A stretch of DNA of 64,000 nucleotides, from positions 3,697,001 through 3,761,000 of the forward strand of contig NZ_CP162490.1 of the NCBI RefSeq assembly GCF_041245805.1, given 5' to 3'. Positions 53,382 through 63,449 of the stretch are shown in pieces. The notes beneath the pieces are model-generated. The model saw only the letters and a program-made list of their open reading frames with translations, was not told the origin of the DNA and made no database searches. The first letter of the stretch is position 1. Every line of letters begins with the position of its first letter. Both the position numbers and the translations under genes were made by a program. Source of the stretch: Xanthomonas sp. DAR 34887 (GTDB lineage Bacteria > Pseudomonadota > Gammaproteobacteria > Xanthomonadales > Xanthomonadaceae).

Positions 53382-54545
53382 TTACGGCGTCAGGATCACC
53401 TTGCGGCAGTCCTGTTCCTTCTTGTCGAAGATCGCGTAGCCGTCGGCGGCCTGCGCCAGGCTCAGCCGATGGGTGATGATCTCGTTCGGCTTGAGCCGGC
53501 CTTCGCCGATATGCTCCAGCAGCTCCGGCAGGAACCGCTGCACGTGGGTCTGGCCCATCTTGAAGCTCAGGCCCTTGTCGAAGGCATCGCCGAACAGGAA
53601 GCCGTGGATGAAACCGGCATACACGCCGGGCACGCTGACCGTGCCGCCGCGGCGCGTGGCGGCGATGCACTGGCGCAACGCGGTACCGCTGCTGCCTTCC
53701 AGCTTCAGCGTCGCCATCACCGTCTCCACGGTGCTGCCCTTGGCCTCGAAGCCGACCGCATCGATGCTGGCATCCACGCCGCGGCCGTCGGTCTGGCCGA
53801 CGATGATGTCCGCCGGATCGTCGATCTCCTCGAAATTGAGCGGAATCACGCCGTAGGTCTTCTGCGCGAAATCCAGCCGGTAGGGATAGCGATCGACCAT
53901 GAAGATGCGCTCGGCGCCGAGCATGCGGCAGCACGCGGCGGTCATCAACCCGACCGGACCGGCGCCGAAGATCGCCACGGTGCTGCCCTGGCCGACGCCG
54001 GCGTTGAGCGCGGCCTGGTAGCCGGTGGGCAGGATGTCGGACAGGAACAGCACCTGTTCGTCGTGCAGCGCGTCCGGCACCACCAGCGGGCCGACGTTGG
54101 CCTTGGGCACGCGCACGTACTCGGCCTGGCCGCCGGCCACGCCCCCGTAGAGATGGCTGTAGCCGAACAGCGCCGCGGGCGGGCGGATGCCCTTCTGGTT
54201 GAGCGCCGCGCCCTTGCCGGTATTGGTGGTCTCGCAGGCGGCGTATTCGGTGAGCCGGCAGTGGAAACACTCGCCACAGGCGATCACGAACGGGATCACC
54301 ACGCGGTCGCCCTTCCTCACCCGCGTCACCGCGGGGCCCACCTCTTCGACCACGCCCATGAACTCGTGGCCGAGCACATCGCCCGTATGCAGATCCGGAA
54401 TCTTGCCGCGATACAGATGCAGGTCGGAACCGCAGATCGCGGTCGCGGTGACGCGCAGCACGATGTCGTCCGCATCGACCAGCACCGGATCGGGAACGGT
54501 TTCGACACGGACGTCTTTGGTGCCGTGGTAGGTGAGAGCTTGCAT
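53382..54545 (-). CDS. Zinc-dependent alcohol/formaldehyde dehydrogenase (MDR family)
   Basis: 387 residues. Catalytic zinc motif CGSDLHLYRGKIPDLHTGDV and GHEFMGVV; structural-site region CGECFHCRLTEYAAC has fewer cysteines than the classical four. Rossmann motif GAGPVGLM. The SHLYGG insertion and long C-terminus resemble glutathione-independent formaldehyde dehydrogenase-like MDR enzymes. Substrate not certain. Start MQALTYHG is chosen; another Met lies four codons upstream. The 415-bp space to the regulator shows no gene. Confidence 0.85.
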   Translation of the reverse strand: MQALTYHGTKDVRVETVPDPVLVDADDIVLRVTATAICGSDLHLYRGKIPDLHTGDVLGHEFMGVVEEVGPAVTRVRKGDRVVIPFVIACGECFHCRLTEYAACETTNTGKGAALNQKGIRPPAALFGYSHLYGGVAGGQAEYVRVPKANVGPLVVPDALHDEQVLFLSDILPTGYQAALNAGVGQGSTVAIFGAGPVGLMTAACCRMLGAERIFMVDRYPYRLDFAQKTYGVIPLNFEEIDDPADIIVGQTDGRGVDASIDAVGFEAKGSTVETVMATLKLEGSSGTALRQCIAATRRGGTVSVPGVYAGFIHGFLFGDAFDKGLSFKMGQTHVQRFLPELLEHIGEGRLKPNEIITHRLSLAQAADGYAIFDKKEQDCRKVILTP

Positions 54546-54960
54546 CGGACTATTCCTCATTGCGACAACGTGTGCCGCAGTGTGGCGGCAGGCAGCGTGC
54601 AACCCGGGTGACCATGCCGTGAGCTCAGCGTGGCGGCGCCGCGCAAATTTGTTCATTACCGGATTCAGCAAAGCGAATGCGCATGTCGCCCGCGCGCGTG
54701 GTACGCATCGCACAGCGTCCGGCGCGGCCGCAGGCAATCGTATGGACACATGGTCTGCGCGCGTGTAGCGGCGGTTGCGCGCGACGGAAAGAATGGCTTG
54801 CGCGAAGCGCTGCGCACCCAGCGACGCAGCGCGGACACTACGATGCGTGTCGGCTCCACGCACGCATGCGACGCGATGGCGACGGCAGGGCCATCTTAGG
54901 ATTGCGTTCGCGCAGCGTCGCTGGACTCACGCGCCTGTCGGCAGCGCGTCCGGCATCCAC

Positions 54961-55704
54961 TCAGATCCGTGTGGTCGCCAGGAAGCGCTCGCGGTCCTGC
55001 TGGGTGCGGCGGCGGATCTCGGCCAGGGCCTGGCTCTCGGTGGCTTCCAGCATCGACTCGAACAGGCGCTGGAAGTGATTGCGCATCGCGTTGCGCGAGG
55101 CGGCCGGATCGCGCGTCTTCAACGCTTCCAGGATCGCCGCATGTTCGTCGGTGCGGGTCGCGTCGTCCTGGTGGCAGACGTGCGCATACACCTGGCGCAC
55201 CCGCGGCAGTTCGTTGCGCATGCGCCAGATCAGATGGATGCAATATTCCACTACCGGGTTGCCGGACAGGCGCGCGATCGCCAGGTGGAAACGGCGGTCG
55301 TACTCGCCGGCCATTTCCTCGGTGGTGGCCGGATCGGACATCGCCGTAACCAGGGCCTGCAGTTCCTCGATGTCGGCATCGGTCAGGCGCCCGGCGGCCA
55401 GCGCCGCGGCTTCGGCCTCGATCACCGTGCGCGCGGCGGTCAGGTCGAAGGCGGTGACGTCGGGCAGCGCGCCCTGCGCATCGATCGGACGCGGCCGCAC
55501 GTACACGCCCGAGCCGGTCTTGATCGCGATCCAGCCCTGCGCTTCCAGCGCGATCTCGGCCTCGCGGATGGTCACCCGGCTCACCCCGAACCGCTCGGCC
55601 AGATCGCGCTCGCCCGGCAGTCGCGAGCCGGTCGGGAACTCCCCCGATTCGATCAGCGACAGGATCTTTGCGGCGATGGATTGGTAGAGGCGGCTTTCGG
55701 ACAT
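54961..55704 (-). CDS. FadR-type GntR regulator of the alginate locus
   Basis: 247 residues. GntR winged helix: SIAAKILSLIESGEFPTGSR, LPGERDLAERFGVSRVTIRE, then GSGVYVRPR. The all-helical FadR/FCD ligand domain contains EYDRRFHLAIARLSGN and HAAILEALKTRDP, with metal-ligand positions. It is encoded behind the TonB receptor and beside alginate lyases, so it probably senses a uronate-derived ligand and binds the TTGGTA sites at 58.8 kb. GTG 55734 is a possible earlier start. Confidence 0.87.
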   Translation of the reverse strand: MSESRLYQSIAAKILSLIESGEFPTGSRLPGERDLAERFGVSRVTIREAEIALEAQGWIAIKTGSGVYVRPRPIDAQGALPDVTAFDLTAARTVIEAEAAALAAGRLTDADIEELQALVTAMSDPATTEEMAGEYDRRFHLAIARLSGNPVVEYCIHLIWRMRNELPRVRQVYAHVCHQDDATRTDEHAAILEALKTRDPAASRNAMRNHFQRLFESMLEATESQALAEIRRRTQQDRERFLATTRI

Positions 55705-55809
55705 TCGCGCTAGGGACCGGTCGGTGAATTCCACAGCGGCGCCGGGACGACGCGCCAGCGCCTGCTGCGGCTCGAAAAACGGCGCGGCCCGGGAGCCGCG
55801 CCGCTGCGT

Positions 55810-58731
55810 TCAGAACTTGTATCGTACACCGAAATATGCGCGCCGCCCGTAGCTCACGTACTCGCGGAAGTTGCCGTAGACAGGCTGGGATGCGACGCGC
55901 GGTTCGTTGGTCAGGTTCATCAGTTCCAGCGACAGCGACAGCTGTTTGGTGACCCGGTAGCGCGCGCGGAAATCCACGCTGGTGTTGTCGTCGTAGTAGC
56001 GGTTCTGCTGCGCGGTGTTGCCGGTGAAGTCCTGGTAGTACTTGGAGCGGTACTTGCCGATCGCCTGCATGTCGAAGCGGCCCAGTTCCCAGTACAGCGA
56101 GCCGGACAGCACATGCCGCGAGAAGCCGCTGAGCCCGGCCGGGGCCACGATCGCCGGGATCACCGTGCCGGTGACCGCGTCCACCTGCTCGCCCAGGCGC
56201 GGATCCTGGGTTTCGTAATCGGTGTCGGCGTAGTTGTAGCTGAGCTTGAAGCCGAGCCCGTCCAGCGGCTTGGGCAGGTAGGAGAAGCGGTGCGCGGCGC
56301 TGAGCTCGAAGCCGGTCAGCGTGCTCTTCTTGTCGGTGGTCACCTGCCGCGGCACCGCCACGGTGACGCTTTGCCCATCGACCACGAAGGTCTCGTCGAA
56401 CAGCGCGGTCTCGGTGCCGCCGTTGAACTGCTTCCAGTACACCGCGCCGGCCAGCATGCTGTCCTCGTTCGGATACCACTCCAGCGACACGTCGCCGTTC
56501 CACGCCATCAGCGGCTTGGCCTCCGGGTTGCCGGTGGCGGTGATGCCGGCCAGCGCTTCCTCCAGGCTTGTGAAGTTCTCGGTGCCGGTGAGGTTGACGT
56601 TGCGGCCCGAGCCCAGCGCGGCGATGTCCGGACGCGACATCGCACGGTAGCCGGCCAGGCGCAGCAGCAGGTTGTCGCGCAGTTCGAACGCGGCGTTGGC
56701 GCTGGGCAGCAGCTTGTCGTTGCCGGCCTTGGCGACCAGGGTCTGGTAGGTGCCGGTCGGCTGCAGGCGCAAGGTGCCGGCGCCGTTGTCGATCAGGTCC
56801 AACTCGGCGCGCACGCCCTGCGAACGCACGTCGGTCTTGACCCAGCGCAGGCCCATGTTGCCCGACACCGGCAGCCCGAACAGCGTGCTGCGGAAATCGG
56901 CCATCAGGAACAGCGCCTTGGTCTTCTCCACCACGTCGACGTTGTTCGGATCCATGTAGTCCGGATCCACGCCGGTGGCGCTGCTGCCGCGGAACGCCTC
57001 GTACAGGCAGCTGGGATCGAAGTAGGCCCAGCCGGAAATGGTGTTGCCGCTGGCTGCATCCAGGAAATCGTCCTGTGGGAACGGCGCGCGGCAGGCCTGG
57101 TTGGCGGCAATGATCTGCGCGCGGCCGGCGCCGCTGGAGGCGATGTCGGTGGTGATGGTGTTGTCGAAGTAGCGGTAGTCGGCCTGGCTGGCGCGCAGGC
57201 CGAAGCTGAGCTTGGTCAGCAGGCCGTCCTCGGGTAAGTAGCTGACGTCGAAGCGGCCGGCACGGATGCGGTGATCGTTCTTTTCCTCTTCGGAGGTGAC
57301 CCGCGCCGCGCCGGTGTAGGCGTCCCAGTCGGTGACGTCGAACGCCGGGTCGAGCGCGATGCTCGGCACGTCGCCGCGCCTCTCCCAGTCGTAGTTGACG
57401 TAGCCGGTGGCGCCGCTGCTGATGCCCGGCACCACCGCGTTGTTCACGTCGCGGGCGTTGGCGCGCAGGCGGGTCATGCGCTGGGTGTCCTCGCGCACGG
57501 TATGCGAGTAGGACAGGTCGGTGGCGATTTCCCAGGCCACGCTCGGGCGCAGCACGATGTTGAGGCCGCCGCCGGTGTATTCCTCGTTGCGGTCGTACAG
57601 GGTCGAGGTGGAATCGATCGAGGTGTTGCCGGAATAGCGGCGCAGCACGCCGTTGTCGTCGACCTGCCGATCGACGATGCCGCGGCGGGTGTTGGACAGG
57701 CTCAGGTCGGAACGTTTCTCGTGCCAGTTGCGGTCGGTGTGTTCGTAGTCGACGTTGACCTCGAGCACCTCGTTGGGCTTCCACTGCACCGCGGCGAACT
57801 CGGACTGGCGGTCGTTGCGTTCCTGCTTGAGCCGGTAGATGCGGCTGCTCGGCACCAGGTAGTACGGCGCGCCGTTGGCGATGGCGTTGGCGCCGACTTC
57901 GGCGCAGTTGGCGTTGCGCACGTTCTGGGTGCCGTCGCAGGCGTACCAGGTGGAGCCGCTGGTCATGCTCTCTTCCGGATCGGTGCCGTCCAGCGCCTGC
58001 AGGCCGATCGATACGCCGAGCTTGCCGCCGTTGGAAAACTCGAACTGATCGATGTAGCTGGCGGTGCCGCGCCAGCCGATGCCGTCCTTGTCGCGGTACT
58101 TGCTGTCGTACTCGGCCCAGCTGCCGCGCCCGTCGAACTGGAGCGCGCGCTTGCCGTAGTCCAGCGGCTTGACCGTCTCCAGGCCGATGGTGCCGGCGAC
58201 GCCGCCCTCGATCAGGTCGGCGCGCTGGGTCTTGTAGATGGCCACGGTGTTGATCAGTTCGGCCGGGAACATGTTGAAGTTGACCGAGCGGTCGCCGCTG
58301 CCGTTGGTGATTTCGCGACCGTTGAACTGGGTACTGCTGAGGAACGCGCCGAGGCCGCGGATGGAGATCTCCGAGGCGCCGGTCTTGTCGCGTGTGGAGG
58401 CGGCGCCGGTCAGGGTCTCGATCGCGTCGGCCAGCGACGGCGCCGGCAGATCGCCGATGTCCTCGGCCGAGAGCACGTCGGAGATCACCGTGTCGTCGCG
58501 CTTCTTGTTGATCGAAGACTGGATCGAGCCGCGGATGCCGGTGACCTGGACCTGGTCCAGCGTCGTCGCGCCGCTCGCCGGCGCCGTGGCGGGCTCGGCC
58601 GCGGCGGCTGGCGGTTCCTGCGCCCAGGCCGCGCCGCTGGTCAACGTGGCCGCGATGGCGCAGGCCAGGGCGCTGCGCAAGGCACGCGCGCCGGCGCGCT
58701 TGGCGGACGGGGCCGCATAGGGGTGCCGCAT
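55810..58731 (-). CDS. TonB-dependent receptor, probable alginate/oligosaccharide transporter
   Basis: 973 residues. Signal peptide ending AAWAQ, an Ala/Pro-rich spacer, plug domain (QVQVTGIRGSIQSSINKKRD, DVLSAEDIGDLPAPSLADAI, ASEISIRGLG), a 22-strand barrel, and terminal FGVRYKF ending in Phe, as outer-membrane proteins need. It is of the long Xanthomonas TBDT type used for plant or algal glycans. It is divergent from the lyases and just upstream of the FadR-type regulator, which fits uptake of alginate oligomers. The ligand is inferred from context. Confidence 0.92.
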   Translation of the reverse strand: MRHPYAAPSAKRAGARALRSALACAIAATLTSGAAWAQEPPAAAAEPATAPASGATTLDQVQVTGIRGSIQSSINKKRDDTVISDVLSAEDIGDLPAPSLADAIETLTGAASTRDKTGASEISIRGLGAFLSSTQFNGREITNGSGDRSVNFNMFPAELINTVAIYKTQRADLIEGGVAGTIGLETVKPLDYGKRALQFDGRGSWAEYDSKYRDKDGIGWRGTASYIDQFEFSNGGKLGVSIGLQALDGTDPEESMTSGSTWYACDGTQNVRNANCAEVGANAIANGAPYYLVPSSRIYRLKQERNDRQSEFAAVQWKPNEVLEVNVDYEHTDRNWHEKRSDLSLSNTRRGIVDRQVDDNGVLRRYSGNTSIDSTSTLYDRNEEYTGGGLNIVLRPSVAWEIATDLSYSHTVREDTQRMTRLRANARDVNNAVVPGISSGATGYVNYDWERRGDVPSIALDPAFDVTDWDAYTGAARVTSEEEKNDHRIRAGRFDVSYLPEDGLLTKLSFGLRASQADYRYFDNTITTDIASSGAGRAQIIAANQACRAPFPQDDFLDAASGNTISGWAYFDPSCLYEAFRGSSATGVDPDYMDPNNVDVVEKTKALFLMADFRSTLFGLPVSGNMGLRWVKTDVRSQGVRAELDLIDNGAGTLRLQPTGTYQTLVAKAGNDKLLPSANAAFELRDNLLLRLAGYRAMSRPDIAALGSGRNVNLTGTENFTSLEEALAGITATGNPEAKPLMAWNGDVSLEWYPNEDSMLAGAVYWKQFNGGTETALFDETFVVDGQSVTVAVPRQVTTDKKSTLTGFELSAAHRFSYLPKPLDGLGFKLSYNYADTDYETQDPRLGEQVDAVTGTVIPAIVAPAGLSGFSRHVLSGSLYWELGRFDMQAIGKYRSKYYQDFTGNTAQQNRYYDDNTSVDFRARYRVTKQLSLSLELMNLTNEPRVASQPVYGNFREYVSYGRRAYFGVRYKF

Positions 58732-58813
58732 GGGTCTCTCCTCCCGAGTGAACGCCGTAAGGACTACGGCTTGGGTGCGGAGCCTTTACTCGTATCCGAC
58801 CAATGTCAACAAA

Positions 58814-58926
58814 TTGGTAGAAATATCCGTCCAGGCCAATTGGTACAGGCAATTGATCTCAATTTATGTGCGTTTGCAGCACGGATTTCGCGCCAAAATG
58901 CCTTGCCAGATTATCGATTTTTGGTA
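58814..58926. promoter_or_regulatory. TTGGTA half-sites in the TonB receptor/lyase divergent region
   Basis: TTGGTA at 58814-58819, 58840-58845 and 58921-58926, plus the palindrome CCAATTGG at 58836-58843 and ACCAAT at about 58799-58804. The region is A+T-rich compared with its neighbours. GntR/FadR-family operators commonly have TGGT/ACCA half-sites. Confidence 0.5.
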
Positions 58927-59013
58927 TGTAAATCTGGTTGACGAGTGTCCGACCTCTGCTACCATCCGGCCCACGGCGGCGCCGCCACGGCACGCATCGA
59001 CAGGAGGCAGACC

Positions 59014-61209
59014 ATGGCATCGACCGCCGCGCGCAACCGCTTCGCCCTGCTGTTCCTCGCCCTGGCCGCCGGCCAGGCCGATGCCGCCGACATCCTGGTC
59101 GCCACCCCGGCCGAATACCGCGCCGCCACCGGCGCCCTGCAGCCCGGTGACCACGTGATCCTGGCCAACGGCGAATGGCGCGACTTCCAGATCGTCTTCA
59201 CCGGCACCGGCACCGCCGCGCAGCCGATCCGCCTGAGCGCGCAGACCCCGGGCCAGGTCGTCATCACCGGCCAGTCCAATCTGCGCATGGCCGGCGCCTA
59301 CCTGGAAGTCAGCGACCTGGTGTTTCGCGACGGCTACAGCCCGACCGAGGCGGTGCTGTCCTACCGCGTCTCCAGCAAGGAGCGTGCGCGCTACAGCCGC
59401 ATCACCCGGGTCGTGGTCGACCGCTTCAACCAACCCGAACGCAGCCGCTCGGACAACTGGGTGGCGATGTACGACAGCCACAACCGCTTCGACCACAACC
59501 AGCTGGTCGGCAAGAACAACGCCGGCCCGACCATGGTCGTGGTCCGCGACGCGGTGCAAGGCCTGGACAACCGCCACCGCATCGACCACAACTGGTTCGG
59601 GCCGCGGCCGAACCTGGGCGCCAACGGCGGCGAGACCCTGCGCATCGGCACCAGCAACGACGCCAGCTCCGATTCCAACTCGCTGGTGGAGAACAACTGG
59701 TTCGAAGGCTGCGACGGCGAAGTGGAGATCGTCTCCAACAAGTCCGGCGGCAATACCTACCGCGGCAACGTGTTCAAGCGTTCGCGCGGCGCCTTGGTGC
59801 TGCGCCACGGCGACGGCAACCTGGTCGAGAACAACGTGTTCTTCGGCGACGGCAAGGACGACACCGGCGGCATCCGCGTCATCAACCGCAGGCAAACGGT
59901 GCGCAACAACTACTTCGAAGGCCTGGCCGGCGATGGCTACTCCTCGGCGCTGAGCATCATGTACGGCGTGCCGAATTCTCCGGCCAACCGCTACGTGCAG
60001 GTGCAGCAGGCCTTGATCGAGCACAACACCTTCGTCGCGGGCAAGCAGCTGTTCTTCGGCGCCGGCAAGGACGACGAACGCACCGCCGCGCCGATCGACA
60101 GCGATTTCGCCGACAACCTGATCGTCGCCGAGCACGACCCGGTGCGCGTGCTCGGCGACCTGTCCGGCATCGCCTTCGCCGGCAACCTGCAAAGCCCGTC
60201 CGCCTCGCCGCGCCTGCCCGGCGGGGTGAGCGGCCGTCCGCTGACGATGACGCGCGCTGCGACCGGCCTGCTGGTCGCGGCGGACGCCGGCGGCATCGGC
60301 GCCGACCCTGCATTGACCTATGTGCCGCGCGAGGACGTCGGCGTGGCCTGGTACGCGAAGGAAACCGTGCCGGTGGCGCTGGACAGCGGCCGCCGCCAGC
60401 GCGTGCGGCCGGGCAACGACACGCTCGCGCACGCGGTGGCGGTCGCCGGCGCCGGCGACCGGCTGCAACTGGACGCCGGCCGCTACCAGGTGGACCAGGT
60501 CCTGGCGCTGCGCCACCCGCTCAGCGTCGAAGGCCCGGCGCGCGGCCAGGCGCAGATCGCGTTCTCGCGCGGCACCCTGTTCCAGATCGAAGCGGGCGGC
60601 GCACTGAAGTTGGCGCACCTGCAGATCGATGGCAGCGCCGCGCCGGACGAGGTGGGCAATGCGGTGATCCGCACCGCGCCCGGCTCCAATGCCGCCAACT
60701 ACGAGCTGATCGTCGAGGACAGCCGCATCCACGGCCTCACCGTCAACCGCGGCTTCGACGTGATCGCGTTGGGCAAGGGCACCCTGGCCGAGCGCATCGC
60801 GCTGCGCCGGGTTGTGGTGGAAGACGTCTCCGGCGCGGTGCTGTCGGCGCACGCGGAGACCGACGACCGCGGCACCTACAACGCGGCGTACGTGGGGATC
60901 GCCGATGCGCAGTTCCGCCGCATCGGCGGACCGGTGGTGGACCTGTACCGCGGCGGCCGCGACGAGAGCACCTTCGGCCCGGTGCTGATGATCGAGCGCT
61001 CGCACTTCGAACGCGTCGGCGGTGCCGCCGCGCCGTCGCTGCGCCTGCACGGCGTGCAGCGCACCTTTCTGCACGACAACCAGTTCATCGACAGCGCCGC
61101 GATCAGCAACGTGCGCACCACCGGCACGCCGCAACTGATCGCCACGCGCAACCAATTCCTCGGCACCCCGGCCCTGCCGGCGCATGCCGACGCGGAGCCT
61201 TTGCTATGA
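59014..61209 (+). CDS. Polysaccharide lyase family 6 alginate lyase
   Basis: 731 residues. Signal peptide (1-24, ADA cleavage), a parallel beta-helix with PL6 core EGCDGEVEIVSNKSGGNTYR and FKRSRGALVLRHGDGN. The Brønsted base Lys243 and acid Arg264 align with those of chondroitinase B/AlyGC, and Glu236/Glu238 with the calcium site. A second beta-helix half (about 460-731) suggests the two-domain AlyGC type. CAGGAGG precedes the ATG. It probably cleaves alginate (polyG or MG) in the periplasm. The stop overlaps PL17. Confidence 0.92.
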   Translation: MASTAARNRFALLFLALAAGQADAADILVATPAEYRAATGALQPGDHVILANGEWRDFQIVFTGTGTAAQPIRLSAQTPGQVVITGQSNLRMAGAYLEVSDLVFRDGYSPTEAVLSYRVSSKERARYSRITRVVVDRFNQPERSRSDNWVAMYDSHNRFDHNQLVGKNNAGPTMVVVRDAVQGLDNRHRIDHNWFGPRPNLGANGGETLRIGTSNDASSDSNSLVENNWFEGCDGEVEIVSNKSGGNTYRGNVFKRSRGALVLRHGDGNLVENNVFFGDGKDDTGGIRVINRRQTVRNNYFEGLAGDGYSSALSIMYGVPNSPANRYVQVQQALIEHNTFVAGKQLFFGAGKDDERTAAPIDSDFADNLIVAEHDPVRVLGDLSGIAFAGNLQSPSASPRLPGGVSGRPLTMTRAATGLLVAADAGGIGADPALTYVPREDVGVAWYAKETVPVALDSGRRQRVRPGNDTLAHAVAVAGAGDRLQLDAGRYQVDQVLALRHPLSVEGPARGQAQIAFSRGTLFQIEAGGALKLAHLQIDGSAAPDEVGNAVIRTAPGSNAANYELIVEDSRIHGLTVNRGFDVIALGKGTLAERIALRRVVVEDVSGAVLSAHAETDDRGTYNAAYVGIADAQFRRIGGPVVDLYRGGRDESTFGPVLMIERSHFERVGGAAAPSLRLHGVQRTFLHDNQFIDSAAISNVRTTGTPQLIATRNQFLGTPALPAHADAEPLL

Positions 61210-63449
61210 CCCGACCCACTCGCCTGATGCTGCTGGTGCTGGCCGTCGCCGGCAGCGCGCCCGCCGCCTGGGCCGCGCCCGCGGCGACGCCCACCACCGC
61301 GGCCGCGAGCGGCAACGCCGCCACCGACGCCGCACCGGTGCTGGTCACCGCCGCGCAATGGCGGCAGATGGCCAGCGATGGCGCGCGCTATCCGCTGTTC
61401 GTGCGCGAACGGGCGCGTGCCGAAGCCAGCCTGCGCAAGGCGATGCAGGCCGGCATCGACGTGCCGTTGCCAACCGATCCCGGCGGCGGCGCCAGCCACG
61501 AGCAGCACAAGCGCAATTACCAGGCGATCCAGGCCGCCGGCGCGCTGTACCGGCTCACCGGCGAGCGCGCCTACGCCGACTACGCGCGCGATCTGCTGCT
61601 GGCCTACGCCAAGCTGTACCCGACCCTGGGCGCGCATCCGGCCGGGCGCGGCCAGGTGCCGGGGCGGCTGTTCTGGCAATCGCTCAACGACTCGGTGTGG
61701 CTGGTCTACGCCGCGCAGGGCTACGACGCGATCCGCGACAGCCTCAGCCCCGCCGAGCGCAGCACCATCGACACGCAGGTCTTCCGGCGCATGGCGCACT
61801 TCCTGTGCGACGAAAGCGCGGACAACTTCGACAAGATCCACAACCACGCCACCTGGGCGGTGGCCGCGGTCGGCATGACCGGCTACGTGCTGCGCGACCA
61901 GACCCTGGTGGACAAGGCGCTGCGCGGCAGCAGGCAGGACGGCAAGGCCGGCTTCCTCAAGCAGATCGACCTGTTGTTCTCGCCCGACGGCTACTACGCC
62001 GAAGGCCCCTACTACCAGCGCTACGCGTTGGCGCCGTTCGTGCTGTTCGCCAATGCGATCGAACGCAACCAGCCGCAGCAACAGATCTTCCAGCGCCGCG
62101 ATGGGGTGCTGCTGAAGGCCGTCGACACACTGGTGCAGAGCAGCTACGCCGGCTACTTCTTCCCGCTCAACGACGCGATCCTGGACAAGGGCCTGGATAC
62201 CGAGGAACTGGTCGCCGGCCTCGGCATCGCCTACGCGCAGAGCCACGACGCGCGCCTGCTGTCGATCGCGCAACGCCAGCAGCGCGTGCTGCTGACGCCC
62301 GAGGGCCTGGGCGTGGCCGCGGCGCTGGCGCAGGGCCAGGCCAAGCCGTTCGCGTTCCGCTCCGCGCTGCTGCGCGACGGCGCCGACGGCACGCACGGCG
62401 CGCTGGCGATCCTGCGCGCCGGCGGCGAGGACGGCCAGACCCTGGTGATGAAGAACACCTCGCAGGGCATGGGCCACGGCCACTTCGACAAGTTGAACTG
62501 GCTGTTCTACGACAACGGCCAGCGCGTGGTCACCGACTACGGCGCGGCGCGCTTCCTCAACGTGGAGGCCAAGTCCGGCGGCATCTACCTGCCCGAGAAC
62601 ACCAGCTGGGCCAAGACCACGGTGGCGCACAACACGCTGGTGGTGAACGAACGCAGCCACTTCGACGGCGACTGGCGGGTGGGCGAAGACTACGCTCCGA
62701 CGCCGCTGCTGTTCGCCCGCGACCAGGACACCCAGATCGTGTCCGCGCGCATGGACCACGCCTACGATGGCGTCAGCTTCACCCGCACCCAGGCGCTGCT
62801 GACCCACCCGGAGTTGAGCCTGCCGATCGTGATCGACCTGCTGCGCGTGCACGGCGCCAAGCCGGCGCGCTACGACCTGCCGCTGCATTTCAACGGCCAC
62901 ATCATGCAGGTCGGCTTCGAGGCGCAGCGCGCGCTGGCCGAACGCCCGGTGCTGGGCAAGGCCAACGGCTACCAGCACCTGTGGGTGGACGCGCGCAGCG
63001 ACGCCTCGCCCGCACCGCGCAGCCTGAGCTGGCTGCTGGACGGGCGCTTCTACAGCTACCGCTTCGGCAGCAGCGCGCCATCACGCGCGATCCTGGCCGA
63101 GAGCGGCGCCAACGATCCGGACTTCAACCTGCGCCGCGAACCGATGCTGCTGCAGCGCGTGGACGGCCAGGCCGAGGTCAGCTTCTTCGGCGTGCTGGAG
63201 CCGCACGGCGAATACAACGGCAGCGCCGAATACGTGCACGGCGCCGACAGCCGCATCCGCGACATCGCCCGCGTGCGCGGCGGCGACGCCGAGGTGATCG
63301 TGCTGACCCTGGCCTCGGGCAAGACCCTGGCGCTGGCGGTGGCCGACGACCCTGCCGCCGAGCGCGAACACAGCGTGCAGGCGCAGGGCCAGCGCTATGC
63401 CTGGCGCGGCGGCTATGCGCGCTTCGACCGCGCGGCGGGCGGCAAATGA
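61206..63449 (+). CDS. PL17 oligoalginate lyase
   Basis: 747 residues. Signal peptide, an (alpha/alpha) toroid with DKIHNHATWAV (Asn213, His214) and SPDGYYAEGPYYQRYAL (catalytic Tyr), then a heparinase II/III-like beta-sheet domain with GHGHFDKLNWLFYDNGQRVV (zinc-binding His). PL17 enzymes release unsaturated uronate monomers from oligoalginate, completing depolymerisation after PL6. ATGA overlaps at both ends indicate translational coupling with PL6 and the MFS gene. Confidence 0.93.
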   Translation: MTRPTRLMLLVLAVAGSAPAAWAAPAATPTTAAASGNAATDAAPVLVTAAQWRQMASDGARYPLFVRERARAEASLRKAMQAGIDVPLPTDPGGGASHEQHKRNYQAIQAAGALYRLTGERAYADYARDLLLAYAKLYPTLGAHPAGRGQVPGRLFWQSLNDSVWLVYAAQGYDAIRDSLSPAERSTIDTQVFRRMAHFLCDESADNFDKIHNHATWAVAAVGMTGYVLRDQTLVDKALRGSRQDGKAGFLKQIDLLFSPDGYYAEGPYYQRYALAPFVLFANAIERNQPQQQIFQRRDGVLLKAVDTLVQSSYAGYFFPLNDAILDKGLDTEELVAGLGIAYAQSHDARLLSIAQRQQRVLLTPEGLGVAAALAQGQAKPFAFRSALLRDGADGTHGALAILRAGGEDGQTLVMKNTSQGMGHGHFDKLNWLFYDNGQRVVTDYGAARFLNVEAKSGGIYLPENTSWAKTTVAHNTLVVNERSHFDGDWRVGEDYAPTPLLFARDQDTQIVSARMDHAYDGVSFTRTQALLTHPELSLPIVIDLLRVHGAKPARYDLPLHFNGHIMQVGFEAQRALAERPVLGKANGYQHLWVDARSDASPAPRSLSWLLDGRFYSYRFGSSAPSRAILAESGANDPDFNLRREPMLLQRVDGQAEVSFFGVLEPHGEYNGSAEYVHGADSRIRDIARVRGGDAEVIVLTLASGKTLALAVADDPAAEREHSVQAQGQRYAWRGGYARFDRAAGGK

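Noticed and set aside
54896..58852. A 1318-codon minus-strand frame spanning regulator and TonB receptor
   Set aside because: Out of frame with both genuine genes, whose products are clear; Arg/Gln/Gly-rich shadow.
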